DNA of 64,000 bases from Sinotaia quadrata (Eukaryota > Mollusca > Gastropoda > Architaenioglossa > Viviparidae): contig CM054182.1 in the NCBI GenBank assembly GCA_028829895.1, positions 63,358,379 through 63,422,378 on the forward strand, given 5' to 3'. Each line of letters begins with the position of its first letter. The stretch's first letter is position 1. Below, in pieces: positions 52,495-64,000 of the stretch. Both the position numbers and the translations under genes were made by a program. Under the pieces are notes generated by a model. It did not search any database. It was not told the DNA's origin and saw nothing but the letters and a program-made list of their open reading frames with translations.

Positions 52495-55045
52495 AAGGGA
52501 AAAAATAGAGTTATGACATTAGACTCAACTCCCAGTGAAACATAGGACAGAAACTGATGATGCTGCTTCCTTGTATCTGTAAGTAATAACTAGAAATTAC
52601 GCAAAGTCAGCAAGACACTTATTAAACTGCTGCCACGTGACTGCCTAATAATTCTGTATTTATATCGTTTTATTATTTATTTTCAGTTTCTCTGAAAGAA
52701 ACTAAATTAAATGTATACGCTTTTTAAAATCATAAATTTGTCCCTTGTGATTTCCTTCCATATCAGTGTTTACGCCAAAAATTACCTTGGTCACTTTTTC
52801 TTGAAGGACTTTATTTCCTGCCATCACACAGTGCTTCTTCATCCGACAGCCTTCTCACTTCTTCACTTCATTATCAATTAGCTTTGAACTTCTAGCATGT
52901 CTTCGATGATTCGGCTCTGTTGTCAGAGAACTTTGTGCTAAGATCTTAGAATATTAACAGCAATTAAGTCCGATTTATTAAACTACTTACCAGATTCCGT
53001 ACGATTTGTCAAGACTTTAAACCTTTTTCAAATTGGAGTTTAGCAACTTCTCAACTATTCTAAGTGCATAGTCATTCAATCATTAAGATGACAATTGTAG
53101 ATAAACATTTTGTGTTCCATAAGACACCATCCTATTGGCGCTCTATAGGTCTATAAAGCGAACAAGGAGGTTAGACCGTTAGAGTTTTCAGGGTTGATGG
53201 CGGTGGTGAAAAAGCAGGTCAGCACTAAGCAGTAGTGCGTGTTTACATTACACATCCAGAGATAGATATCTGAGTAAGGAATATATATCGTCCCCAGCCT
53301 TGTGTCTCAGCTAAACTGACTAAAGTGAAGCGACACTGACAAAAAACAAAAAAGGCCGCGCTCTGAAGATGGCGTCAGTGGTCTGTTCTCAGCTTATGAC
53401 GATAAGGGCGTGTCAATGTGAGCTTCCGGACATTCAAGTTACATGTTGATTACACGCACCTCTTCTCGTGCGCTTTTGATCTGAACACTTAATGATGTGC
53501 ATGTTAGTTGAAGAGTTACATGTAAGGAAACGCATCTCTGTGACAATCCTGGGGAGGTGAGGGCGGCAGCATTATAAGACTGTCATAGCTAAGATATTTC
53601 ATAGCCATAGTCAGCTAAGCTATTTGTATTAAGAGGTCTGCAAGAGCTAAGATCAAGTGAGTGTTGTGACTTCATATACTACTTGACATAGCACGGTGCT
53701 CGGTTTAAAGTTCTGTCTAGCAGGGATTTCTAAAAATTAAAAAAATATATTGACATTCCGGAAGCATTGGGGTGACGTCAAACATTGCAAGTGGCTGAAA
53801 TATGATTCATTTTGTTCCCTTCAGTGTACAGTGAGGTACTCTTTGGGATATTACTTTGGGAGAATTGCAAAACAATGCATTTTATCAGCTTTCAAAAACT
53901 AGAACAAAATGCGGAAATAAATTATTCAGCACTAATTGAAGGCAATGACTTCGATAAGCGAAGAGATTAAAATAGCAAATGACACGAACAGGACACGTGC
54001 TTGTGATAATTATTGCCTGCTTATTTTTTTCCATTTATAACTCTTAGGCCAATCTGCTGGTTTCAAAAGTTGTAATGTCAAGGTCGCTCTACCCAGATGG
54101 CCAGATTAAAACAGAATAGCGCATCTTTCCTCCTCAACCGAACAGAAATTGGATCTGCAATTAGTCAAAGTAATATTTTGAGTCCTCTACTATTTTTGAG
54201 AAATACGTTTGACTCGTGACCTTTTAACCATAGTGTATACGTTCAAATGCACGCACACACCCATAGCATTCGCATATCTGCAAGATTTAAGGTTTCCATG
54301 TTAATTCCTACATTTCATAATTGACTACTGAATAATCTATGCTAATAGCAATTGATCCACATTATTTATCATGACATCTCCTTAATGTTGACGTTTCGTT
54401 AGCTTTGAAACAGGAGTACCGGGTGGAACACCCTGAATAGAACTTCCTGAAGGTGACTATGTCTCAACCATCTTTATCCGTTCAGAAATGAAAAGATATT
54501 TGGGATTATGACTCAAGTTTAATCGTCGCTTGTTAATGCTGGCAAAAGGACACTTAGCTATGAAATTTAGATTGTTAGACAAGTTCTTTATTTAAACGAT
54601 TTCTTAAATATGTCTCATTTTGGTCAGCTACTCGTCTTTAATTGATAAGAAATGTATCTCATTGTGTTTTTGTGTGACAGGAAGTTGATGCTGTTGTTTT
54701 GTTTTTCAAATGACCGTAACTATAGCTATAGTTTGGTAGTCATAAGCAGAGAATGGTTAAGGGCATAATGGCTGCTAGGGTCAACTTGTAGCACTAAGAA
54801 TAGTGATTTGCTTGAAATTTGTACGCTAGGAGCTCATAAATCCTGCTAAATGAGCAAGTTACACTGACCCCAGAACTTGAGTTCAAAGATTATATATTTG
54901 CGTATGATGACGCACAATTCTTGCAATACAGTCTTCACTGACCTTGTGCCCAGGTCAAATAAGTTCTTCGAGAATCAAGTTGCGCGCAATGGTTCTATGA
55001 GATCTGGGCGGGCGACATTTTACAAACGACACTTAGCGGGCAAGT
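52495..55045. other. Unique AT-rich DNA, no gene seen
   Basis: 2.5 kb with very few repeats and only short frames, the most repeat-poor stretch in the window. Confidence 0.65.
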
Positions 55046-55432
55046 GGCGAACGTCAACTAGCTACTGACACATGTCTAGCAATAACTGGCGAACGTCAAC
55101 TAGCTACTGACACATGTCTAGCAATAACTGGCGAACGTCAACTAGCTACTGACACATGTCTAGCAATAACTGGCGAACGCCAACTAGCTACTGACACATG
55201 TCTAGCAATAACTGGCGAACGTCAACTAGCTACTGACACATGTCTAGCAATAACTGGCGAACGTCAACTAGCTACTGACACATGCCTAGCAATAACTGCG
55301 AACGTCAACTATCTACTGACACATGTCTAACAATAACTGCGAACGTCAACTAGCTACTGACACATGTCAAGCAATAACTGGCGAACGTCAACTAGCTACT
55401 GACACATATCTAGCAATAATTGGCGAACGGCA
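55046..55432. repeat. Minisatellite, 42-bp unit, about 9 copies
   Basis: GCGAACGTCAACTAGCTACT then GACACATGTCTAGCAATAACTG. Two units have lost one G and are 41 bp. Stops in every unit rule out coding. Confidence 0.95.
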
Positions 55433-56344
55433 AGTGACTTGTGCATAATACGATATACGACATTTTGCTAAACAACAGAAAAAAACCTAAGTAATTATCT
55501 AATTTTTTCTACAGATGTAAGTTATGTGTATGCCAGTTGTCGCTAGCCGGTTGTGTCTAGCCAGTTGTCGCAAACTTCTTGTCGCCCACCCACCTGTCGG
55601 ACCACCGTTAGCATCTAGACAAGAAAATGTTTCGTCACGGCACGCATCGACACTAAACGAAATAATCAGTTGTCATCAGTTTGCAGTGACGTCATATTCT
55701 GGTTCATTTTGGGTGTCTTATTACACCGAAAACACCCGACAAGATCTATAAAGCAACTCATATCAGAATGGCTTTACCGGTGATTTGGCCAAAAGAAAGT
55801 AGAAAATAAAATAATCTCCAAAGACTGTAATTATTATTTTTTTAAAATAGTTAAATTACTATTTTATTCAGAACCGGTACCATACTGCAGCTTTACTATA
55901 TAATTCTGTAATCAGAAGTTTTCATCTTTTAATTATAAAAATTTGTTTTTCAAAAGAACTAGTGACATTACAAATAGTGCTTTACCCATCCACCGCCACT
56001 GATTGGTTTACATTCTGCAGACTGAAATTCATACGCGCATTATCGTACTGTCAATCCTGGTTTTATTCTGCCTCATGCATACCGTCTAAACTTGTCGGAT
56101 GCAGTGGATAAAATCGATGACCTTCAGTGATTTTTTTTTTTAGTAGGTGTCCAGACTTTTAGTAGGTGTCCAGACTTCTTTCTTTACAAATTCTTATCGA
56201 AACCTTAGTGTTAGTTCTTTCTGCTAGGACTAGTTCTCGGAGTTTGAAGAAGTTTGTTTATTTGTTCGATGAAGAACGAAATTTCAAATAAATCTGGAGG
56301 TTAAAAAGGAGTAAAACAATGGCACCAGAGTAAAGTCACTCACT
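55433..56344. other. Unique DNA, one 19-bp duplication
   Basis: AGTAGGTGTCCAGACTT is tandemly doubled at 56142-56179. No gene seen. Confidence 0.6.
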
Positions 56345-56518
56345 CACACGCACGCACGCACGTGCACACACACACATACACACACACACATACACACACA
56401 CACACACAAGCACACACACACACACACACACAAGCACACACACACACACACACACACACAAGCACACACACACGCACACAAGCACACACACACACACACA
56501 AGCACACACACACACACA

Positions 56519-56585
<67 letters not shown>
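56345..56585. repeat. Long imperfect (CA)n array ending in (TA)n
   Basis: About 230 bp of CA with regularly placed AAGC interruptions (56407, 56431, 56459 and on), then TATATATATA. Confidence 0.97.
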
Positions 56586-56586
<1 letters not shown>

Positions 56587-58318
56587 CACATAATATGTAA
56601 ATGTTTCAAAACATCATACAATAACGAAACTGTAACGTCAAAGCATTTATATTTTGGTCGACAACAAATCAATATGGCTGCCCAAACTGAGCTGCTATTG
56701 TGAGATTTTCTAATATATTATGTCCATTTTAAATTTTATATTTAAAAACTAAGAAAATAAATATTAAATTTTATAAATCACTTTATAAGCACTATCTCAT
56801 AAACATAGGGAAAATAAAAATAGATTAATAATTAAAATTTGTTTGAAAAGAAAACTGAAATGGTAAACAGAAATAGGTCACCAATTTATTCAAGCAGCTG
56901 AACATCATCGTTTAGATTTTTTTTATGCTTTGAACAGTCATCTGCACTAATTAGTCTGTAATAGAAACGAATTTAATCGGTTCTTCCATTTTTATATATA
57001 GAAAAGTTAACGTTCCTAGGAATCCACGACTGGCACACAAAATCATGAGGGGAGGGGGGGGGGGCATTGTCCTAGCCACTACCCCAACTATTCCAGACTC
57101 AAATTCCTGATCAAAAGCACTTTCATTAAGAATGTCGATAAAACTTATAAGTGAATAAAAAGTATTTAGTCACTGCAACTGAACGCATACTGGAAGATTG
57201 AGCAACAAAATAACACACACATTAATTTCTTTGTTTTCAACATTTTTAAAAAGAGAAGGCGTCATAAAAGCTCTGGATATCGTTGCTTTTGTGATCAGCA
57301 GCAGCCCGTCTGTCAGAAAATAGCATCCTTTTCTAAGCGCTAACGACGTATAATGGTCGACAACGCCATCCAAACATGAGAAGTGATGTATAGCGCAAAA
57401 CAAAATGGAGTGCCGCAAAACGGGGGGGTTCAAAACACGCGTACCTTGGTGTACGATCTGCAAATTTACAAAGTAATGAGAGCAAAAAAACCCCTTAGTA
57501 TTAAACCCTTAAAAGAGGCTTGAGCGCCCTTTTACATGTTGCTGTTATATTTAATGTATAACAGATGACATTTGTATGTTTAAGGCTTCGGTTTGGAATA
57601 GATTCCCCTCCCCCACCCCCCTCCCTTTACCATTTTCGCCAGTCTCAGCTCTGGCGAATAAGCACTCTATAAATTCTTTAGTTTGCATGCAACGTCACCG
57701 GTGTTGGTTAATACTCTCTGCTTCAAGCGACCTTTGACATTAGGGCTGATACCCGACAATCGATACCCACGAGTTACCATATCTCACTGGTGGATACGAT
57801 TGATTGATCGCATTAATCAAAAGCCGAACACCTGTGCCATGGTGCGAGCGAAAACATGGCGTCCGCTGGACGGAGCAAAGAATGCTTTTATTAAAAAAAA
57901 AAAATCATCACTTCTTTTGTGAACGAAAAATATATGGAATGAGAAACTCAAGTGATTATAAATCAGTGTTATAAAATAAAGGCGCCTATTGCGTCTGAAA
58001 CAGATGTACCTAACAGTGTCTGTGCAGTACCACATTTGGGAAAAGCCTACGCTGAAAAATTGTAAGCGCAACGAAAACAATTACCCTGCAAGCACCAGTA
58101 TGTGGCAGTGATATGATTCAAAACTGCCTGGAGTACAGCGATTGGTTTGTTGTGTAAGCTCTTCTTTTCGAACGTTCGGACAAGAAATGGTCAAGACAGC
58201 AAGTGTACAGAAAGGACTGTTTACAACCGGTCGCAGAATCGAAGACCTGCATATAAATTTATAATGCAGACACGCGGGCTAATGCAGAACGTGTAGATCA
58301 AAAGACCCGGAGATGAAT
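56586..58318. other. Unique DNA, no gene seen
   Basis: G11 at 57054-57064 and C-rich patch near 57606-57626. The 97-codon minus frame at 57170-57463 is unrecognised. Confidence 0.6.
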
Positions 58319-58411
58319 GTGATTGGCTAATTATAACACGGAATGTTATTGGCTAATTATAACACGGAATGTGATTGGCTAATTATAACACGGAATGTGA
58401 TTGGCTAATTA
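58319..58411. repeat. 26-bp repeat with four inverted CCAAT boxes
   Basis: GTGATTGGCTAATTATAACA then CGGAAT. ATTGG recurs at 58322, 58348, 58374 and 58400. ATTGG is the reverse complement of CCAAT, the NF-Y site. Confidence 0.95.
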
Positions 58412-59813
58412 TTTTTGTATGGCCACGTCATGGTCATGTTACTATTGATGCCTTATACAAACCATAATTCCAAAGGGTTTGGTCGTGGTGATGAGGGGGT
58501 GGGGGATTCTTATTTTATTTCGTCGTAAAATGAAGCAAAATTTGACTTGCTGCCGGGTGATTTTATATAACACACACCTCGACCCGTTTCTGCCCAAGCG
58601 ATGACGTGACTACATTTTTAAACTTTTCACCCACATCGTTTCGCCTTTTCTTCAAATTCGCGTGTAACATACATAACACTTCGTTCTTTCCCTGACAGCA
58701 AATCTAGGTCATTGATGATTCCGGTTGGACAGCCTCGCCATAGGCTATGCTTTCCTGACTGTACATGCAATGACAGTAAAATCTATTTTTAACTGTTCAT
58801 TCTGCTTTGTACTCCTTTCTCTGTCTGAGGTCCATGTATCGTGTTGATGCAACTGCCCTAAACTCAGCTTCCTTGTCAGCACTGAGACAGACTACGGACA
58901 CAATTAGTATGGTGTAACATGTGTCGGGCGCCATCCACTGTGTACGCAGGAAAGAGGGAAGTGGGGGGGAGGGAGGGGGCCGAAGTGTGTATATATGCGT
59001 ACGAGGAAAATGAAGCGGTATAAGTATGCATGCAAAATGAGCAGTCCTCAGACGGACGTGTGAACGCGTACTATTGTTGCTTCCAAGTTCCCACCGAGCC
59101 AGTGCCAGCAAGAGCTGGCAATCGAGACAAAATGGCCTCTCACGCACACTTTTGCATATTGACACCCCCATCCCCCGACTTCCCTACAGAAGCTTGTGTA
59201 TTTACGTCATAAGGAGCATCAACTTGTCCAACAACAAAATTTCTGATGGCGACCGTGCGATTTATATTTTTGCTTACGAGGGGCATTCAGTTTGCAAACT
59301 TTCAACATAAAGTTGGCGTGAGTCATTCGATTTTGAAGGTGAATTAACACAATCGAAACAAAATGAGAATCGGAAAAAAGAATAGAATATAGTTACAGTT
59401 TGCTTTAAGGTTTCCCAATTATTTTGTTGTGTTGTTTTGGAAGGGCTGGTGGTTAGTTTAAGGAACTTATTCAGATCAGAAGCATCCGCCCGCACACTCC
59501 ATTTTTTTTTTTTTGTCTGCAAAAAAGATAATAATGACGAAAGACGTATTCCATGGGTCTAGTTCCAGCCGCTGGAAGTCTTTCTCTCTAGGAAAGTGTA
59601 TGGTCCGTTCTGTACTGGTAGACTGGGGGGTGGGGTATGATGGGGAACACATACGTCATGACAGAACAGCCACACAACTCTTGGTGGCTGGAGATTTTCC
59701 ACTTTCTGGCAACCAAATATGTTCGAACCTCTCATATGTTTCCTGAGTTTTACTTTCTTGGACCGTAACAATAGAAAGCGTTATCCGGAACAATCATCAG
59801 AATGCTGAATGCT
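58412..59813. other. Unique DNA, no gene seen
   Basis: G-rich runs near 58495 and 58960. A 124-codon minus frame (58797-59171) carries a Pro/Ser-rich middle but no domain I recognise. Confidence 0.55.
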
Positions 59814-60057
59814 GTTGTGAGAGGGAGACAATCGCCGCAGTACTGTTGTCAGAGGGAGACAATCGCCGCAGTACTTTGTCAGAGGGAGACAATAGCCGCA
59901 GTACTTTGTCAGAGGGAAACAATCGCCACAATATTGTTGTCAGAGGGAGACAATCGCCGCAGTACTTTGTCAGAGGGAGACAATAGCCGCAGTACTTTGT
60001 CAGAGGGAAACAATCGCCACAATATTGTTGCCAGAGGGAGACAATCGCCGCAATGCT
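59814..60057. repeat. 30/31-bp minisatellite, 8 copies, with higher-order structure
   Basis: GTCAGAGGGAGACAATCGCC then GCAGTACT. Units 2-4 (59845-59935) are repeated exactly as units 5-7 (59936-60026), a 91-bp higher-order duplication. Confidence 0.95.
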
Positions 60058-60304
60058 ATTCTATAAAAAAGAGTGAATCGTACAATGCTGCCGGTTAGTA
60101 GGTAGAAAAAATCACCACAATGCTGCTAGATAGTACAAAAATCAGATTTAATGCCTTTCTTATTCCTATGTTCTGTGAGCTGATTTTAAGGCCATTGTAA
60201 GTGCAGTTTATTATTTCTTTTAAAAAGTCAAGAATTGTCTGCAATTTCTAAATCGTCCAGTCTGGAATTTTATTAGAAGTAGCAGTAGAAATTGTCTATT
60301 CTTT

Positions 60305-60305
<1 letters not shown>
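60058..60305. other. Unique DNA
   Basis: No gene seen. Confidence 0.6.

Positions 60306-60359
<54 letters not shown>
60306..60359. repeat. (CT)n microsatellite
   Basis: Perfect CT tract of about 26 repeats. Confidence 0.97.
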
Positions 60360-60360
<1 letters not shown>

Positions 60361-60661
60361 TTCACAAGCAGTATGTATTGTTCAATGTAAAAGGACTTTG
60401 TATATTGTCTATTCTGGATAATGTCGAACATACAGCAGGGGAAGTGGTCATATTCTAACGTCTTCAGATATGTAGATGTATTGGCATTCACCTAGCAGAT
60501 TTACAAGCTAGCCAAGTGCTTCTGCAAAAAAAAAAGTCACGGAACATCCTTGTAAGACAAGCCCCGTTCTTTTCTAAACTGGTCGTTGACGATGGTCGAT
60601 ATTGGACTGCCACACTTGTCTCGTCCAGAGTCAGTGTAGATGGTTGACTTAAGGAACTAGA

Positions 60662-60666
<5 letters not shown>
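60360..60666. other. Unique DNA
   Basis: A10 run near 60525. No gene seen. Confidence 0.55.
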
Positions 60667-60716
<50 letters not shown>

Positions 60717-60813
60717 CGTGCGTGAATGAGTGTTTGTGTGTGCGTGTGTGTGTGCGTGCGTGCGTGCGTGAATGAGTGTTTGTGTGTGCGTGTGTGTGTG
60801 TACGTGTACGTGT
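60667..60813. repeat. (TG)n with duplicated GCGT-rich block
   Basis: Perfect TG, then a block with GTGCGTGCGTGCGTGAATGA that is repeated about 57-60 bp downstream. Confidence 0.94.
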
Positions 60814-61198
60814 GTTTAAATCTGTGGCTTATCCCTGGCTTAATGTAGCAGCAATATATCGATGTGCACACGTTGATTGTCAGACGTCATTTGTGAACTT
60901 TGGATTAGTAGAAATTGGCTCCAGACTGCTACCAAATAGGAACACTGTTTTTGAAAACATTAACTGTGCAATGTACTTTTGGTAAATGAAATACGAAGTG
61001 AAAGTTGAGAAGAACTGTTATGCTATGTAGACAACGCACTGCATGACGAAACGATCAGATAAAGTGCTTGGGTTCAAACAGATGTTATTTCAAAAATCAA
61101 AAGATAACTATTGCAGAACCTCTTCCTTGTGTTTCTCTGCTTAGCTGTGAGGCATAGTCTGTTGGTGTTTGCGAGATTAAACAATGATTGCTGTTCAA
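60814..61198. other. Unique DNA
   Basis: No gene seen. Confidence 0.6.
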
Positions 61199-62000
61199 GG
61201 GTTTCTATATAAGGAGTTCTCTTTAAGGGTTTCTAGATTAGGAGTAGTGCTGTTCATTTATTTCTAGATTAGGAAAAGTGCTGGTTAAGGGTTTCTAGGT
61301 TAGGAGGAGTGCTGTTCATTTATTTCTAGATTAGGAAAACTGCTGGTTAAGAGTTTCTAGGTATGGAGAAGTTCTGGTCAAAGGGTTTCTAGATTAGAAG
61401 GAGTGCTGCTCATTTATTTCTAGATTAGAAGTGCTGGTTAAGGGCTTCTGGGTTAGGAGAAGTTCTGGTTTTGGGTTTCTAGATTAGGAGAAATTCTGGT
61501 TAAGGGTTTCTAGATGAGGGGAATTTCTGGTCAAGGGTTTCTAGATTAAGAGAAGTTCTGTCAAGGGGTTCTATATTAGGAGAAGTTCTGGTCAAGGATT
61601 TCTAGATTAGGAGAAGTTCTGGTCAAGGTTTTCTAGATTAGGAGAAGTTCTGGTCACGGGTTTCTAGATTAGAAGAAGTGTTGGTCAAGGGTTTCTACTT
61701 TATGAGAGGTGCTGGTCAAGGGTGACCAGGATTAGCAAGTGCCGGTCACGGATTTCTAGATCAAGAGGAGTGCTGGTCAAGTGTTTGAAGGATTAGGGTG
61801 AATGCTAAATAAAATATTTTCAGGATCATGAGATTGTTTGTCATGTTCCAAGGCTGAGAGCAATGCTGGTCAAGAGTGTCCAGAATAACTGGTGCATTAG
61901 TCAATGGTGTCTAGAATTAAGAGATGTGTAGGTCAAGAGTTTTATAGAATTAGGGCGAGTGCTGATGAAGTGAGTCCAAGATTAGGGCAGGTGCTGGCTA
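61199..62000. repeat. Minisatellite, 29-31 bp unit, about 25 copies
   Basis: GGGTTTCTAGATTAGGAGAA then GTTCTGGTCAA. Units from about 61470 to 61680 are most alike; those after 61730 are strongly decayed. Confidence 0.9.
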
Positions 62001-62054
62001 ATAGCCGGGCTGTTGTGTCAGTTTCAAAAGATCCCGCAACATCGGGTTCTATGG

Positions 62055-62278
62055 ACCATGCTAAGAAGACTGTCAAAATCTGTGCAGAGACCATGACGAG
62101 ATAAGAAGGTTGTCAAAATCTGTGCAGCGACCATGACAAGATAAATATACTTGTCGAAATCTGTGCAATGACCATGTCGAGATAAGTAGGTTATCGAAAT
62201 CTGTGCAGTATCTATGACGAGATAACTAGATTGTCAAAATCTGTGCAGTGACCATGACGGGCTAAGTAGACTGCTAAG
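62055..62278. repeat. ~40-bp minisatellite, about 5.5 copies
   Basis: TTGTCAAAATCTGTGCAGTG then ACCATGACGAGATAAG, directly following the ~31-bp array. Confidence 0.92.
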
Positions 62279-62587
62279 CCCTGGGTTGGGAGTGCTTTGT
62301 ATTAATTGCTTAAGACAGTCTAACATTACACTAAGTTTTGCTGTGATAAATTACAATTATACATGTACATAAAATGTTCAGTAGGAAAAAATGGAAAGTT
62401 AGATATGAAATTCATGCTTAATAACAGTAAGAAGAAGAAGAAGAAGAAGACGGCATATTTACAAAAATAAAATTGTAAGGTAAACATACAATTTTCAACA
62501 TGATAACTTACTTAAGAAAAGAATTAATCAGAAACACTAGCCTGGAATTTATCCAACAAGGTTTCCTATGATAGAGTTTAATAGGTC
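62279..62587. other. Unique AT-rich DNA with (AAG)n
   Basis: AAG repeat at 62429-62450. No gene seen. Confidence 0.6.
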
Positions 62588-62678
62588 CTAGAAGACAGAT
62601 TTTCTTAGTCCTAGGAGACAGGTTTTATAGAAACTAGGAGGCAAGTTTTCTAGAAACTAGGAGACAGGTTTTCTGAAG
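62588..62678. repeat. 23/24-bp repeat, about 4 copies
   Basis: CTAGGAGACAGGTTTTCTAG then AAA, with one-base differences. Confidence 0.88.
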
Positions 62679-62934
62679 CGTAAGAAGTCAATAGTTGATC
62701 TACCTGTGAATCACATGTCTAGGCAGCTAAGCTCTTATACAAATGAAAATTGCATACGGTCACTAGACATGTTACTTGGTAATTTATCTGTTAGACTATC
62801 TCACAGACCCTGACCTACTGGTTAATGATTGAAAGGCATGGCGTGCTTCAGAATGCAGCCAGAATGCTCTATTTCCATCCAATTTCTCCATAAATCGCCA
62901 GTTGATAGATAAAGTTTACTTTAATGGCATAAAT

Positions 62935-63088
62935 CAGCGTTCACAACCTTTTTACCTTGAAAAATCCCTTGAAATATTTTTTAGAACCCTTGCATAAAAA
63001 TTACTATATCTACAATGCTTATTTTCTTTACTCACGATCTCTCAGGAACCCATAGTGACCTCTCATGGAACCCCAGTTGAGACACCTT
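62935..63088. mobile_element. hAT-like non-autonomous element remnant
   Basis: Left end CAGCGTTCACAACCTTTTTA and right end GGAACCCCAGTTGAGACACC closely follow the general form of hAT terminal sequences (left CAG..TTC..AACC, right GG.ACCCC..TTGAGA). The 150-bp length fits a small MITE. No 8-bp target duplication is clear, so the ends may be damaged. Confidence 0.45.
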
Positions 63089-63406
63089 AGTCAATGGCAA
63101 TGAATCTGTTTTCATGACTTACACCAAATCTCTTTTATCCAGAAGTAAAATTTTTTGATATCAGGATAATATATATATATATATATAATAGTATTTTCAT
63201 GGGGAAAATGATTCACTGCTACAATGATGGGAAAAGACTGATTTTCCCAAGTGTGACATGGATACTGGATTTCACACTCATTGTTAAAAACCATGTAGTC
63301 ATGAAAATTATCACGTATATAGCAAAGCAGCTAGTGTTGGGGAAAGAATGTGAGTAGACCATTATTTCTAAAAATTGTGAACTATGATGCTTATATATTA
63401 AAACTT
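63089..63406. other. Unique DNA with (AT)n
   Basis: AT-alternating tract at 63168-63187. No gene seen. Confidence 0.6.
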
Positions 63407-63590
63407 GACATTGTTTCTAGTGAACTGCTTATAAAACTATTAAACTGTATGTGTGTATTGGGCTAATAAATGCTGTTGCAAGAAACTCGAAATTGAGATT
63501 TGAATGTAAAAAAGAATGGAGTTAAAATGAATATAAACTGGAAAATTAGCATTTGTTCCCTGATTATATTTTACAATAAATTGTAGTCTT
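63407..63590 (+). mobile_element. Dispersed repeat, copy 3 (LTR-end-like)
   Basis: TGTATTGGGCTAATAAATGC followed by TGTTGCAAG is the best-preserved core, with an intact AATAAA polyadenylation signal. It shares TGACATTGTTT upstream with copy 2 and GAAAATTA downstream with copy 1. Confidence 0.5.
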
Positions 63591-64000
63591 TCCTTGTTTT
63601 ATCATAACCTCCTGGTTTACTGATTATAAACCTCCTATGACCGTGGTAGACACGAGAAGTATCTACCACAATGTGTAAGTGTAAGGAATACACTACACTC
63701 CATTGATGTATGTATGTTGGCAAGGTATGCTGACTACATCACACAATTTCTGGTATAAGGAAGTTACTGGAGGTTGCTATAATTGTTATTCTACTTGAAG
63801 GAGTTAATATTGTGAAGGAGCACCAGGTTAGCTTTAATAGAATAGCAGTAAATCAATGTCCTACAATGTGAGGAGGGAATCACATGGAAGTGACAGTAGG
63901 TAATATGAACACTAAAGTTGTGGCTTTGTTAAAAATACTGTGTAAAATACTACTGAGACAGCACCTAAACCAGGTTATGTACAAATTATTATTGCTTATC
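63591..64000. other. Unique DNA to window end
   Basis: A small perfect hairpin, GTGGTAGA/TCTACCAC, lies at 63643-63669. Otherwise nothing recognised. Confidence 0.55.

Noticed and set aside
55046..55432. Second CRISPR-like regular array
   Set aside because: The whole 42-bp unit is conserved, so there is no repeat-spacer structure.
58797..59171. 124-codon minus frame
   Set aside because: The Pro/Ser-rich middle comes from a purine-rich low-complexity run; no supporting splice sites.
59802..60098. 10-residue peptide repeat frame
   Set aside because: Mostly 30-bp units stay open by chance, and the 31-bp units shift the frame, changing the peptide.

Overview
This is a window of a large, repeat-rich animal nuclear genome. 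It shows no operons, no Shine-Dalgarno sites and no recognisable long gene. It is AT-rich, with long dinucleotide arrays of CA/TG, GA/CT and GATA, many minisatellites with 20-69 bp units, and one exon-like open frame that ends at a clean GT splice donor. This texture would suit a mollusc, perhaps a gastropod, but no sequence here fixes the taxon, so that is a low-confidence inference.

Layout. 1-8870: unique AT-rich DNA with 41-bp arrays (2321-2689 and 7286-7769), a 23-bp array, a very long degenerate ~25-31 bp array (4634-5545), and CA and TG tracts. 8871-20815: microsatellites, a GATA array, a 33-bp array (15706-16430), a 28-bp TG-rich array, a tRNA-like SINE head near 18.2 kb, a 34/41-bp array with higher-order structure (18770-19370), a 30-bp array, and an LTR-like segment on the minus strand (20099-20815). 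20816-33350: a 20-bp array, a (GA)n tract, arrays of 26, 29, 53, 28, 67, ~41, 69, ~22, 24, 39 and 56 bp, and a 240-bp CTAT/CATC tract. 33351-41000: mostly unique DNA, then a nested inverted-repeat (foldback-like) structure at 39510-39839 that interrupts a 55-bp direct-repeat array. 41052-42790: two copies of a ~165-bp composite element carrying its own TG and CCTG microsatellites. 42890-49430: CT, TG and CA tracts plus a 37-bp array of about 18 units.

49929-50840 holds the only credible protein-coding segment. It is a minus-strand exon of about 255 codons, low in complexity and rich in Ser, Thr and Ala, with a strong translation-start context, a GTAAGG donor and a plausible upstream acceptor. 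I do not recognise its family. The rest of the gene would lie below 50 kb on this map, or outside the window, beyond a long intron. 50841-64000: unique DNA with a 42-bp array (55046-55432), a long CA tract, a 26-bp repeat carrying four inverted CCAAT boxes (58319-58411), a 30/31-bp array with an exact 91-bp higher-order duplication (59814-60057), a ~31-bp array (61199-62000), a ~40-bp array, and a hAT-like transposon remnant (62935-63088).

No genes can be seen working together. The biology on show is repeat turnover: minisatellite birth and homogenisation, non-autonomous element insertion, and fossil retroelement ends. I found no convincing new multi-gene system.
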